DNA of 64,000 nucleotides from Alopecurus myosuroides (Eukaryota; Streptophyta; Magnoliopsida; Poales; Poaceae): the NCBI GenBank assembly GCA_028641055.1, contig CM054062.1, positions 140,410,682-140,474,681 on the forward strand, given 5' to 3'. Below are positions 22,719 to 34,587 of this stretch, piece by piece. A program made the translations under genes and the position numbers. Under the pieces are notes generated by a model. It made no database searches and was not told the DNA's origin. It saw only the letters and a list, made by a program, of their open reading frames with translations. How positions within the stretch are numbered: the first letter of the stretch is position 1; each line of letters opens with the position of its first letter.

Positions 22719-25700
22719 TGTAAGGACCCCAGACCGGCAGTCTGAAACCCTACGTATGCATACATTCACGATCCCAGAAAGATCAGTCGTGAACAACATA
22801 CACAGTTGGCACACAGAAATACATCATCCATTACACGAATACATAAAGGTATTACAAAAAGATCACATGATCAAGTTGAACACAACTGCCACATAGGGCA
22901 GGCAACTTATCAAACACAGCGGAAGACAATCAAAACACAACGTAGTTGAGCCCAAGTCACGCCTTAACCTACAGGCTGCTGACCCGGAGACGATCCTAGT
23001 TCGCAAAGCTGTCAACTCCGTACTTCTCTTCATAGAACTCCTTCGGAGGCTCCTTCTCCAAATCTGGTAAGTAGATACCAGGGGCGAAACCATAATGAGT
23101 ACATTTGAATGTACTCAGCAAGACATCCATCATTTCACTTACCAACATGCAAATATGCTTATATGGTGGAATAGGTAGGCTATAAATAGGGTTCACTATC
23201 AATGGTGTTCATATATGATGACACCATAGTTGCAGTCAGGTTAATCTGTATCTTCGTTGAATAAGATACTTCAGAATAAAATAATATAGTTTTATTTCTC
23301 TTGTAGATATCACACGTACAAGAGGTTTTGTAAAGCTTTGTTAAAGAATATTTTCTCTTTGCAAAACTTCTTGGAATCAGTTTCCAGAATTCTTGCGTAG
23401 AGTAGAAAAGGTTTTCTTTGCAAAACATTTTGTTTTGTATAACAGCATCTGGCTTTTCATCATCGACGATACCTCCACGGTATAAGTTTCCATTCCTTTC
23501 CGAACTTTACAAGTTCAACACTTCCTTTCCAAAATTTCCCTTTCAAAAACTTCCCTTTTGAAAACATTGACACAATGCTAGCTACATGGCCATTCAACTG
23601 TCCATATCCGAGGACGCGGCTTCTTCGAAAAAGTTATACTCTGCAGAGGTGTACACCTCCACCAGATCCAGTACACCTCCCGTGAACAATCACGGACTGT
23701 AACAACAGTATGTAAACATCAGGTATCTGATCATAACCATCCACTATGTTCAAGCTAGAATATGCCTATCTCTCAGTTGAGTTTTACCACATCCCCGGCA
23801 CCGAGCTAATCCCCGCCAAGCCAGGATGCCTCAACTGATGCGTCCGGAGGGAAAATTAATCCCACACTTTATATGTCTCCACGACATTCGGTTCAGAGGA
23901 TCGCATCCCCTATAGCACATTGAGATAGAACACACTAATAAGAACAAACTTCAAGTTAAGCCCCTTGCCCATGTTGGGGTAGGGTGGCAGTACGGTAAAG
24001 GTTGTCCGGCGAAGACTAGATTATGTGTCATTTTTTAAAACACCACTTTCTCAAAAATGACCACTTCCACATTCCTCCGGAGAACAAGGATCCGCCTTTT
24101 CTCCGGGTTTTTCCGTAAAGCCTTTGTTTTGTAGAATCACAATTTTAGGGTGTCCACTTAGGGACTAGTATATTTGATGGTAATAAATACCATAGGGTGG
24201 CTTATGGGCTTGGTATTACCAAGTTTAACTACTGGCATGATAGTAACCTATAATATAGTATAGTAGTAATTTCCACCTCAAAAATAGTTTTGATAATCAA
24301 GTTTTTTGTAAAACTTCAGAGGTAAAACATGCATGATAGATAATGGTAAGTATTGTATCAGCAAGCATCAGGATGGCTTGCCTGGTATCTCCTTGTGTCC
24401 CTGGTTTTGGAGTGACTGGAACTTGAAACAGATCTTCACGACACTTCCTTCCTCTTCGTTTTCTAACGTCGTAAAAGGAATAAAGGACACACATTCAGAA
24501 CCAATCAAGGCAAGCAACCATACATAACAATACATACAGCAAGGAAATCTAATAATAACAAAATCACTCAATTATTAATTGAGGCAAACAATCAAACAAT
24601 CCTACTTGGCAGAAATGCCATTTAATAAGACAACTTAAGGTTGGAGGGACATATCTCACAACCTTAATATCATGGATTCAGTGGGTCTGCCACTCTCATA
24701 CCAAGATATTAATAAACCCAAAAATAAACTTAGTTTCACAAGGGTGAGACTACTAAAAGTATATAAAACATGCACAATAATAATCATGGCAATGGGTCTA
24801 TCAACCCCACCACAAAAAGAACAAGATAGCTAATCTATTAAGCCTAAATTCACATCAAGAATGAATAAGACACATGATTTGCAAAAGTTACTTTTACAAA
24901 TCAGTGAGCCTACATAAGTGTAACAAGGTAATAGACTCATCACAAAACACACAATTTCTCATAGTGAGAACAATAGAAACAATGACTAAAAAGGAGGAAT
25001 CCTTATAGACATGTTTCTACTAAAAATTTGCTATGCAAGCAAGCATAATAAATAAAAGTACTAAAATGCAAACAAGGAACCATGTTATCATAATGGGAAT
25101 GAAAACGTGTCCTCATGCAAGGACACACAAATATCCACCAAACACAAGTTGGCAGAAAAATTAATTCAACACGAAAATGCTAGGGAATCTAGTACTACTC
25201 AAACATGAAGAATCAATGGATGTATTTCAATCAGGTAATTGAAATACAACCAGAGGGTCCATGTCATAAAAACAGTAGTGAAAAACATCTATACTTGCTA
25301 TAACAAAAATATCCCATTTAGCAAAACAATGCATTAATTTGCAGGGCAACTCCTACATACTAGTGGTAATAAAAAGGGAATTACTAGAGGAATCAAGCAA
25401 CACTCCAAAGATGTATTTTTCCTAGCAAGCCACACATGATTACAACCACTTACAAACAGAAGCATACCCATTTTTTTTTAGCACAAAAATTCCCAAAGCA
25501 AAAATACTAGGCACTCATTAGTTATGAAACTACATAAGAGAAATGCACCTAGTTTGGGGAAATAATGTTTCCACCAAAAATGCAATGAAACAAGTGGGTG
25601 TTCCACTAGCATAACAAATCATTAAGAGGTCACAAAGCCTCTGGTCACACTTGACAACAATTAGCAAAAACCTGAACTAGCACCTAGTGCAATAACAATA

Positions 25701-28700
25701 CTAGCAGGGTAATGTTACTTATGCAATTATTTCCACACAAGTGAAAACTCTAGGGGTCAAGTACTCATAAAAACCTTATCAAAATGCTACTGGTCCTATG
25801 AATACAACATAAAAATATGTGGCTACTCAACCACAAATATTGTGCTAAAAATTCTACACATGAGAGAATTTTTCCAAACATTCTCATAGTCATGACAAAG
25901 CTACTCATGCTTTTCTACCAAATCAAATGCAAGCTAGCAGAGGTGATACTAACAAAATATAAGTACCAACATGGTACTGAATCTAATATCTCAACACAAC
26001 AATTCAATCACTTGCACACAAATTAATCAATCAAAAATTATATGCAAGTAATAAACTAGAGATAAAACATATGCTACTAATATAAATCCTATTTCTTCTC
26101 CACTCAAGTCCACACAATATAACATGATAAAATAGCTAATCACATCTTAGAAAACAAGTTCACACAACTTATACATGCTAGAAAGCAATATGGAAACACA
26201 AAAATATAATCACACAATTTAATTACCTAAAATGCCAAAATGGCAGAAATATGCAAAAAAAGGATCTGTCCACAAAATTTTCTAGAATGCTCTAAAAATT
26301 AAACCCTTCTAGGTTTGGATAGCCCTAAACATATACCAGACCATCCAGTTGAGTTTGCATCAAAAATCATTTTTAATAATTTTATAAAAATCACCAAAGT
26401 GCTCTCTGGTGTTTAACCAAATTGCATGCCATTTCAAAAATACAATGAATTTGGAAGCAAGGTCAATTGCTACTGTTAGGAAATTTCAAGGGCTTTCCAA
26501 TGCAATTTTCCTCACTTCATTCTGAGTTGTTAAATAAAAATGGTGCTCATTTTGGTGTTTCTGGTACCTGTTGCCAAACCATTTTTCATTTCAAAAATAA
26601 TCAACCAAAAGCAGATCTACAAATTGGATATGGTTTAGATTTTGTTGATTCACACCTGTGAATTTTAGTTTGGTCAAATTCCTCTTTTAGGTAGGTTTTT
26701 AAGCCCTAAAGCAAACATACACAGTTTCTGTAAAAAAATTAAAAGGAAAACAATGTTGTTGGGCCAGATCTAGAGATGGGCCGGCCAGATCTGTTTCTCA
26801 CCGCGGGCAAATCTAGCCCGTGCCACTGACCAGCGGGCCAGGTGACACGGTGGCAGCCACGCGGGCAGCGCAGAGCCCCACCTGCCGGTTTGACTCTCTA
26901 CTGCGCGGGGTCAAGGGTGGCTGACGTCGCCACGACGTCACCGCGACGTCATCGCCGGCGGGAGAGCTCCGGCGAGCACGAATCCGGCGCCAAACTGCCA
27001 CCATTTCGCAAAATAAAAGAAGCTATGCGTTGTACTCGACTAGGGGAACCTTGTAGGGCCTGCGCCGTTTCCGGGGAAGGCGCCGGAGACCGGCGGCAAC
27101 GGCGCGCGGCGGCGGCCGGACGACTCGCACGGCACGGCTGCGACTTAGGGGGTTAGAGAGGGGGAAAAAGGGTCAGGGAGGTCCCCTTGCTTACCATGAA
27201 CGCGCGGAGATGCTTGCATAGGGCGGAGAAAGCTCGAGGCGGCCGGAATAGCTCGCCGGAGCTCGCCGGCCCCGAAGACGAAAATTGGACGGCGCGGGCT
27301 CCTGGCGCCATCCCGCCTCGATTCCTCTCGCACACGGGGCCTACTCGACGAGGTGGAGGCGATGAGGACCATGGCTGCCGGCGGCGAGGTCCCATTTGGC
27401 CGAATCGACGGCGGCCATCTTCCCTAGGGTTTCGGGTTTGGGCTTCAAGATGAAGAGAGAGAGAGGGAAACTAATGGGGAGAGAGAGAGGGCATGTGGCC
27501 GACCAGTGCACATGGGGGGCCTCTTATCCCCCTCGAGTTGCTTCCAATCGAAGGCATGGCCTAGGCCCTCTGTATCTACAGCATGGCTAGAGGTAGGAGA
27601 AGGTGACTCGGATTTCATTTTGGTCCCTGGGTATTTACAACTAGGTCCTTCTCTTCTCTAAAAAAGGATGTTTTCACTAAGCAAACAAGGTTTAAATTTT
27701 AAATCATTTTGCCCAAAATTATAATTAGTTAAGATACACAACATATGTGAAAATTGGCTCAATTAGATAAACTTGATAATTCAAAGTTGTTCAAATTTGA
27801 ATTCTTACATAAATGGACATTGAATTTATTTGACTACTTAGGAGTTTCCAAAAATGATAATTTTTGGCACACATTCCTTATTTGATGTGTTCCTTATGTG
27901 GTAGAAAATTCAAGTCATTTAGAGTTACTTCATAGAACACAATTGTTCAAATTTCAAAAAGGTGCTGTCAAGAAAACAGGGGTTTTTGGCAACTTAAATT
28001 ATTCAAAAACTTGTGCCCTTTTGGTTTTCATCCTTATTTATGCTATATAGCATGTGGTATTTATTTCATGGCATTTGGAAAAAGTTTCTAGAACAAACTT
28101 GTTCAAAATCCCAAATGTTGCTGTGGAGAAAAACCATGTTTTCAGGACTTTAATGGATTCAATTTTTGGTCTCCTCTTGTGTGTGTTCCTTATTTGATAT
28201 AAGGAAACAATGGTATGAATTTCAAATCATTTTAATAAAGTTTCCAATAGTAACTTGTTTTAGTTTTCTGTTTCTGGAAATATTGGAATTTCTATTTAAT
28301 AAGGCATTTGGCTTTTCTTTAATAATGTTTTGCCAAAATATTTATATGACTTGAGATAGCAAGTCAATGCTCTCCAATACTTTTGTTTTTAAGTTTGCAA
28401 GGTTGGAAAAACATTTGATAATATTTTGGTGAAGCATCTAAGAATGCCTCTTTTTCTGATAATCTTTTTAGGGAAATTTATTAAGTGTTTCCTTCTTCTT
28501 AATTTGGGTCTTGGAATAATATTCAACAAGTATTGGATTCATAAGATGTTTTTGGAAAACTCTTTGATCAATATTTGCTTTAGAAAATATTGCCAAAGTC
28601 ATTGGAACAATATGTTGAATATTTTGTTTTCAATTTCTTAGCCATGTAAGTTTATATAATTTGTTTGTTTAGTTGCACTCAAACAAATACAATCCAAGTT

Positions 28701-28782
28701 TAATTGTCACAAACAAAGTTTAATTGTCAAGCAATTAGGAAAACAATTGTGTTAACAGGTATTCCAAAATTGGGATGTGACA
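22719..28782 (-). repeat. LARD-A LTR, right copy (5' LTR on the minus strand)
   Basis: This 6064-bp copy starts TGTAAGG and ends GATGTGACA. It lacks the 27 bp found at 5483-5509 in the left copy; the deleted segment is flanked by AGCA on both sides. It is followed by the GACTC duplication at 28783-28787 and then by the LINE. Confidence 0.93.
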
Positions 28783-28787
28783 GACTC

Positions 28788-29863
28788 CCCACTCATTGGC
28801 TGCTTGGGAGATGGTTTGCAGACCTAAAAAACATGGGGGGCTTGGCATCATGAATCTCGAGCTACAAAATAATGCTCTCCTTATCAGATATTTGCACAAA
28901 TTTTATAACCATTCTGATACACCCTGGGTCAAGCTTGTATGGAACTTATATGATAATTATCCACCACATGCTCAAGCCATTATGGGTTCTTTCTGGTGGA
29001 GGGATATATTCAAACTCATACCTTTATATCGCAGCATTGCTCGATTCCATATTGGAAATGGAATTAATACACTTTTCTGGAAAGATTTCTGGCAAGGCAA
29101 CACTACACTTTGTGATCGTTGGCCTAGATTATACTCATTCGTACTTAATGAGGACTCATCCGTGGCTCAGCTATGTGATTCACATATTCTTCAAGATAAC
29201 TTTGCACTGCCTTTATCTGTGCAAGCATATGAGGAATATCAGGACCTATCACATGTTATTGAGCAAATAGAACTGGATTCATCTAGTCATGATATTGTGC
29301 ACTATTGCTGGGGCAATGGCTACTATAGCTCTGCAAGATTTTATAAGTTCCTCTTTGCTAATGTCCATTTCCACCCCCTCATCAAGGATATTTGGGCATC
29401 CAGATGCCTCCCTAAACTGAGGGTGTTCTTGTGGCTCTTATTCAATGATCGTTTGAACACTAGAGATCTTTTAAATCGTAAACATTGGCATCTACCAGAG
29501 GGTTACACCTGTGTCCTATGTGATAGCAACACATGTGAAACTATTAGCCACCTTTTCTTTGAATGCAACTTTGCCAGGGCTTGTTGGAATACACTTGACA
29601 TTCATTGGGATCTCTCCAAGACCATCCTGGATAGGATCACTTTGGCTAGGTCACTATTTCGAGGACCCTGCTTTCTGGAGATCTTGGCCTGTGCTACATG
29701 GAACATATGGAAGGCTAGGAATGATCTCATTTTCCAATTCAAAGAAGCTACTTATATGAGCTGGCATATTAGGTTTTGCTCAGATGTCATGATACATCAG
29801 TACAGAGTTAAAGACTCTGCTAGGGAACCCCTTATTACTTGGGTTAGAAACCTTATCACATGA
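28788..29863 (+). pseudogene. LINE ORF2, 3' part: C-terminal domain with zf-RVT finger
   Basis: The frame continues from the left part of ORF2 without a shift and ends with TGA at 29861-29863. The visible open stretch (28796-29863) begins with WEMVCRPKKHGGLG, a motif that commonly follows the reverse transcriptase in plant LINEs. Near the end CVLCDSNTCETISHLFFEC matches the Cys/His finger (zf-RVT) found at the C-terminus of plant LINE ORF2 proteins; FARACW follows. The role of the finger is probably nucleic-acid binding. This half of the gene has no stop or frameshift, unlike the left half, so decay before the LARD-A insertion was limited. Confidence 0.9.
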
Positions 29864-29963
29864 GATGTATTGTAAGATTAATTTTTTGCCTCCTTGAACT
29901 ACTCCCTGTAACTCTTTTGTAAATTGGTGGCATTTGTCTGCCCCTATAATTTTGAAAATCTAA

Positions 29964-29985
29964 CCGTAGGGATTTTTCCCTACGG
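29964..29985 (+). other. Perfect hairpin just before the LINE A-tail
   Basis: CCGTAGGGA (29964-29972), a TTTT loop and TCCCTACGG (29977-29985) form a nine-pair stem. It ends 10 bases before the A10 tail. Some LINE reverse transcriptases recognise a 3' hairpin in their own RNA, so this is a plausible recognition structure for this LINE and for any SINE using it. Confidence 0.75.
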
Positions 29986-30109
29986 TACAATCTTCAAAAA
30001 AAAAATGGATCTAAATGGGACCAAAATTAAGAACAAAACAAGGAAAAAAATGGAAGCTAGGAGCATGATGAACACAAACTTTAAATCTAAGGGTGAAAAC
30101 CTAGATCTA

Positions 30110-30370
30110 CTAGTGTTTACCAGAAGACGGCGTCGGAGTGAGGAACGACGTGTGCGGCGTGCAGCGGTGGTCCGGTCCTTGAAGGTGACGGCGGCGTGTG
30201 TGAGTGCTAGCGCTCCGGATTCGAGCTTGGAGCTTGGGCTTCAATGGCGCGGCGAGATCTCCAACGTGAAGCCCGGCGTGCGCAGCGGAGCGGAACAGCG
30301 GTGCGGAACGGCGGCCGGCAGTTGGGGTCAACAGCGTGCGTGCGGGGTCCGGTGGCTCACGTTTTGACAT
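30110..30370 (-). pseudogene. Antisense gene-like unit in Tat-1, first exon candidate
   Basis: An 86-codon minus-strand frame starts with ATG at 30368-30370. On the same strand CTATAAATAG lies about 90 bases upstream (30457-30466), with AAACCCTAAA between. The frame is rich in Arg, Pro and Thr and matches no family I recognise. It runs into CTG-GTAAAC at about 30113-30121, which has the form of a 5' splice site followed by AT-rich sequence, so the frame may be an exon. The LINE interrupted whatever followed. Antisense open frames between integrase and 3' LTR are described for Tat elements such as Grande. That this is one of them is an inference from position and promoter-like layout. Confidence 0.45.
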
Positions 30371-30456
30371 CGAGTCCTTGGGCGCTAATGGCGAGCGGGA
30401 GGACGAAGAAGGTGAGGAAGCACGGTGGCGTTTGGATTTAGGGTTTCCCCTGGGAT

Positions 30457-30466
30457 CTATTTATAG
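30457..30466 (-). promoter_or_regulatory. TATA-like box for the Tat-1 antisense unit
   Basis: CTATTTATAG reads CTATAAATAG on the minus strand, a strong plant TATA consensus. It faces the antisense frame and is followed by GGGAAACCCTAAATCC, which contains a telo-box. Confidence 0.5.
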
Positions 30467-30897
30467 GTGCGGAGAAACCCTAGAAACCAAACGGTAACAT
30501 GGAGAAAATTGCGGGAAGATATGAACCGGACCGTTAATTATGGGATAAGATCTTGGGAGTTATTGCAAAGTGGCCGAGTTACTGATGACCACCAAAAGAG
30601 CCGGACTTGAACCTGTTACTCGGACCAGCTTGTGGGGAAAATGAAAGCCGGGTTATAGAACGTGTTTCTGGGAAATTGATCCAAGGAATGATACTCGGCT
30701 CGAGTGATAACCGGGTTATTATATGGACCGCCGAAAGAGCAGGCCTGGCTATAGTTAAAGCAACCTAACCCGTCACGTTATGAATGTAAATGTTTATTGT
30801 TTTGCAGGGAATAGCGTACGCTTCATGGTTGGTCCCAAAATTTAAAGCTACGAGAAAAATGCGCCAACCAAGATGCCCAAGCTATTATGGGGACTAC

Positions 30898-31427
30898 TGT
30901 TGGGGGGATGATAACCCGGTAGGCCCACGCCTAGGACGAGACCCGGCCAAAGGGAAACTGCACGAGACCCTGCGCTGTGATGCTGGGCCAGGTGTTATTA
31001 ATGGGCTAGCGATTGCGCTGGTGACCCGGCCCAAAGGAAAGGAAGCTCTAGAAGACCCAAAAGGCAGCGCAAACCTTGTAACCCGTGACTTGGGGGGTCA
31101 CGATAGGAATTCAGGGTTATGTATGGGTCCCGAGTAGGATTCCGGAAATATCTTGTAAGGAAAGCCAGGAAGCCGGGTATTATATAAACCGGCTTCTAGG
31201 GCATAGAGAGGAGGAGATTGAGAGAGATAGAAGGATTCGAGTATTCTAGGTATACGAGAGCAAGTCTTTGTAACCCTAGATTGGAGTCTCGGCGACAGTG
31301 CAGCCCGAGCCTCTAGATCACCAGTTAATATGATTGCATCCGAGCTAAACCCTCTCCCAAACACCAGAGTCGATTCGCCCCTAACTAAGTTAACCCCGGT
31401 AACGTCTGCCGTGACTATCCCACGACA
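30898..31427 (+). repeat. Tat-1 3' LTR (530 bp)
   Basis: It starts TGTTGGGGGG after the purine tract GGGGACTAC and ends CCCACGACA. TATATAAA at 31181-31188 is a good TATA box, in the same relative place as TATATAAAG in the Tat-2 LTR. The length is close to the 547 bp of the Tat-2 LTR, but the sequences differ widely, so they are separate families. Confidence 0.65.
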
Positions 31428-31550
31428 GGGGGCGTCTCCTCGGCAGGGAGCAAAGAAGGGGAAGGGGATCGATAATCCTACTTATACTTAGAGGGGTCTC
31501 CACCCTCGTCCGAGACTAACGGCCCTTAAAGAACTGCCGGTGCTACTTGA
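31428..31550. other. Unassigned gap between Tat-1 and the minus-strand Athila element
   Basis: These 123 bp lie between the Tat-1 LTR end and the proposed Athila LTR start. They have no open frame and no match to either element. They may be older target DNA or may mean that a border is misplaced. Confidence 0.5.
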
Positions 31551-32768
31551 TGTTGACGTACTCACACGCCCATTTCGAGACCCCAAGCAGAAGGTATGAT
31601 GTAGTCTAGCGGAAATTTTCCCTGAATTAAGGAATCGAGGTTATCGAACCAGTAGGACTTCATAGTCTTGAAGAAGGTTGCTTGTATCAACGGTGCCGTT
31701 CATCGATGTTGACCAAGCGTGGAACCTGCACACAAACACAAACCCTCTCTTGCCCCAACTTTCCGGAAAGTTTTCAATCTTCTCATCTTGCTGAAAATAG
31801 GGGAATTAAACTTATAGAGTCTTGAAAAGTAAATAATGTAAAAAATGGAACTGCGAGGAAACAATGATGAAAATGCTTAAAAGAAGGTTGCAAATATGAG
31901 CAAAATAGGACCGGAGGAAATAGGTTCACTAGTGGTGTCTCTTCAAAGAAAACAAACATGCTGGGTGAACAAATTACAGTTGGGGAATTGATAAATCATG
32001 AACGTATAACAATACTATTATGACGATATATAGTTCACGGGTTCTAACATTGTACGCATTACGTCAAAGTATATGGACCGCTATCTAGCATGCATCCATA
32101 TCTAAAAGTCCACCTCAACAAAGCTATCCGGCAAATCTCTCTCGTATTAAGTTGCAGCAAACGAAGTGATTGCTTTGTATGCAATAGTAAAATACATTAA
32201 GAACAATATGTAATGTAAGAAGTGTTCCTGGTCCGTAGACAAGAGCACCCCTGTTTTCTCCCTAGTAGCAACAACAAATCCCCCATCCGTCACGTTTCTG
32301 TCACTCGAGCACAGATGTAAGGGAGGCATGCACCTACCATCAAGCATATAAACTCTCTCTTGGAAGTGAAAACAACTATGTGGCCAAGGTAATTATAAAC
32401 ACTAGAGAGCATTACTGAACAAGATTAAAATTATCTACAAATATAAGTGAAGCATATTATATTGACATGAACAAAATAATCATAATCTCATGGTTCATCA
32501 GATCCCAGCAAACACAACATGCACAATTACATAACGGTGGTCTCGGTCACGTGAGGCATCTCAGAAGACTCTAAACATGCAGGCATAGGGGAGATAATAA
32601 CCATCTAGCTACTATTATGGACCCGTAGTCCCGAGATGAACTACTCACGCATCACTCCGGAGGCGATCATGGAGATGTAGAGGCCTCCGATGACGATTCC
32701 CCCCTCCGGCAGTGTGTCGGAACAGGTCTACCTAAGCCATGGATTGGACTTCCAAGGTGACGACGCCT
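31551..32768 (-). repeat. Athila-type element on minus strand, LTR part 1
   Basis: On the minus strand this is the end of an Athila-like LTR. CTTGGGGTCT near its end, TGATGCGTGAGTAG-like and TTTGCTGGGATCTGATGAA-like words all match the plus-strand Athila LTR in opposite direction. The left border TGTTGACGTAC is inferred from TG...CA form and from total length: this part plus 39430-39834 gives about 1.62 kb, equal to the nested Athila LTR. The LTR is broken at 32768 by that nested element. Confidence 0.7.
32764..32768. repeat. Athila-plus target-site duplication, left copy (CGCCT)
   Basis: CGCCT precedes TGATACGTC and recurs at 39425-39429 after the right LTR. It is perfect over 5 bp. Confidence 0.95.
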
Positions 32769-34388
32769 TGATACGTCATAAATGTATCCATAATTTCTGA
32801 TGTTCCTTGTTGTTTTCACACTATATGCTACATATTTCCTTTACACTTTATGCCATTTTTATCGATTTCTAGGACTAACCTATTGACAAGATGCCACAGA
32901 GCCAGTTCATGTTTTCTACTGTTTTTAGTTTCAGAAAAGTTGTTGTGGAAATATTCTCGGAATCGGACGATTCGAAGCCCGAAAGTTTTAAAAATCTATC
33001 GCGCACACGGAGTCCGAAGGGGCCCGGAGGGGGGCCACAGGGGCCCACACCATAGGGCGGTGCGCACCCCCTTGGACGCGCCCAGGGATGGTGTGGGCCT
33101 CCTGGCCGCCCACCGACGTTGCCCTCTCGCCTATTTATACCTCTCGGGAGGTTAACCCTAAATACCCAAGCCTTTTCAACCAATAATATCCGCAACCGCC
33201 GTCATCGTCAACCCTAGTTCGGGAGGATTTTAGAGCTCTTCCCGGCACCCTGTCGAGAAGGGGAATCGTCACCGGAGGGCTCTACACCACCATGCCCGCC
33301 TCCGGAATGATGCGTGAGTAGTTCATCCTTGGACTACGGGTCCATAGCAGTAGCTAGATGGTTGTTCTCTCCTCTTTATGCCACATGTTTAGATCTTGTG
33401 AGCTTCCCTAGATGATCAAGATCATCTTATTGTAATTCTACATGTTGTGTTTGCTGGGATCTGATGAATATTGAATGCTATGTCTAGTTATTATCAATCT
33501 ATCATGTTCTTTTTATGTGTATGTTATTTATGATCTTGCATGCTCTCCGTTGCTAGTAGATGCTCTGGCCAAGTAGATGCTTGTAACTCTAAGAGGGAGT
33601 ATTCATGCTCGATAGTGGGTTCATGCCTCCCTTTCACTCACGCTGGACTGACAGAAACATAAACGGGTGGGGGATGTGATGTTGCCACTAGGTAGAAAAC
33701 AATGATGTTTACATTGTTTACAATGCACAGTTTGCTTAATGCAATTATCTGTTGCTTGCAACTCAATACCCAAGGTTTGCTCGGATGACATTTTGAGGGT
33801 GGATTATTAGTCATAGATGCAGTTGGATAACGGTCTATGTATCTTGTTGTAATGCCTGCATGAATCACATAGTAATCATCATGTCATGCATACACACTAC
33901 GGTGCAGCCTTTATATCTGTCAATTGCCCAGCTGTAATTTGTTTACCCATCATGTTAGTTATCTGTTTTGGAGAGACACCACTAGTGAACTGTGGACCCC
34001 GGTCCATTTCCTTTATACTAATAATACAACCACTGCAATCACTGTTTTCATACTGTTCCTACTGTTTTCCTATTGCCATCACTGGTCTCTTTTCATCTAC
34101 TACAAACAAGCACTGTTTTCCACACCATACGTTTAACCTCTTTGTTTTCAGCAAAACCGGTGTGATTGACAACCTCACTGCTTCGATGGGGCAAAGTGAT
34201 TTGATTGTATTGTGTAGGTTCCACATTGCTTCTGAACCAGTAGTGCACCTTGCCACATAAGCTGCATCAACCTTCGGAAGTGATTTATTTCTCCTACTGA
34301 TCGATTCAACTTTGGTCTATTTCTGAGGGAAAACTTGCCGCTGCACTCTTCACACCCTACACTTGGGGTCTTCCAACGTTAGCCATCA
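32769..34388 (+). repeat. Athila-plus 5' LTR
   Basis: It starts TGATACGTCATAAATG and ends GTTAGCCATCA. CTATTTATAC at 33131-33140 is the likely TATA box, with AACCCTAAATACCC just downstream. Open frames at 32850-33155 and 33886-34260 recur in the other LTR and are not genes. Confidence 0.92.
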
Positions 34389-34398
34389 ACAAGTTTTC

Positions 34399-34416
34399 TG
34401 GCGCCGTTGCCGGGGA
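34399..34416 (+). promoter_or_regulatory. Athila-plus primer-binding site (tRNA-Asp type)
   Basis: TGGCGCCGTTGCCGGGGA lies ten bases after the 5' LTR. It complements the 3' end of plant tRNA-Asp as I recall it, and is the standard Athila primer site. Confidence 0.88.
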
Positions 34417-34587
34417 GGAAGAGTATTTCTGCAAGGGGAGTCTCTCATCTCCTATCTCTTTACTTTGTTTTAATTTTGCTTAGTTTATTTTATTTTGTCT
34501 TGTTTGCTTCTCTTTATCGAAAACACACAAAAAAATTAGTTCTTATTCTAGTTGTTATTTTTTTCACCTTGTTGTTATTATTCAGCA

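Larger units (their letters stand above)
2495..28782 (-). mobile_element. LARD-A: large non-autonomous Ty3/gypsy-type LTR element, split by LARD-B
   Basis: The element has two LTRs of about 6.1 kb (2495-8584 and 22719-28782) and a 5-bp TSD. The minus-strand orientation is shown by a primer-binding site beside the right LTR and a purine tract beside the left LTR. Without LARD-B it is about 15.7 kb long, of which only about 3.6 kb is internal. I see no gag, protease, reverse transcriptase or integrase, so it must depend on enzymes supplied by another element. The class name LARD (large retrotransposon derivative) fits. By eye the two LTRs differ by roughly one base per hundred in the stretches compared, so the insertion is young. 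Kinship with Del/Tekay chromoviruses is inferred from the coding tail at 8585-8625. Confidence 0.9.
28788..30005 (+). mobile_element. L1-type LINE, right portion with A-tail
   Basis: The LINE resumes after the LARD-A duplication with the end of ORF2, a 3' UTR of about 130 bp and an A10 tail at 29996-30005. Sequence beyond the tail belongs to the Tat-type element into which the LINE inserted. The matching left TSD is outside the window. Confidence 0.92.
30006..31427 (+). mobile_element. Tat-lineage Ty3/gypsy element 1: 3' region and 3' LTR
   Basis: The rest of this element lies left of the window, beyond the LINE insertion. From left to right the visible part has an antisense gene-like unit (30110-30480), untranslated sequence rich in CCGGGTTA-like words, a purine tract (TATGGGGACTAC, 30886-30897) and a 530-bp LTR. 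A long 3' non-coding region with an antisense open frame is known in the Tat lineage. Assignment is by structure and by likeness to the LTR layout of Tat-2. Confidence 0.65.
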
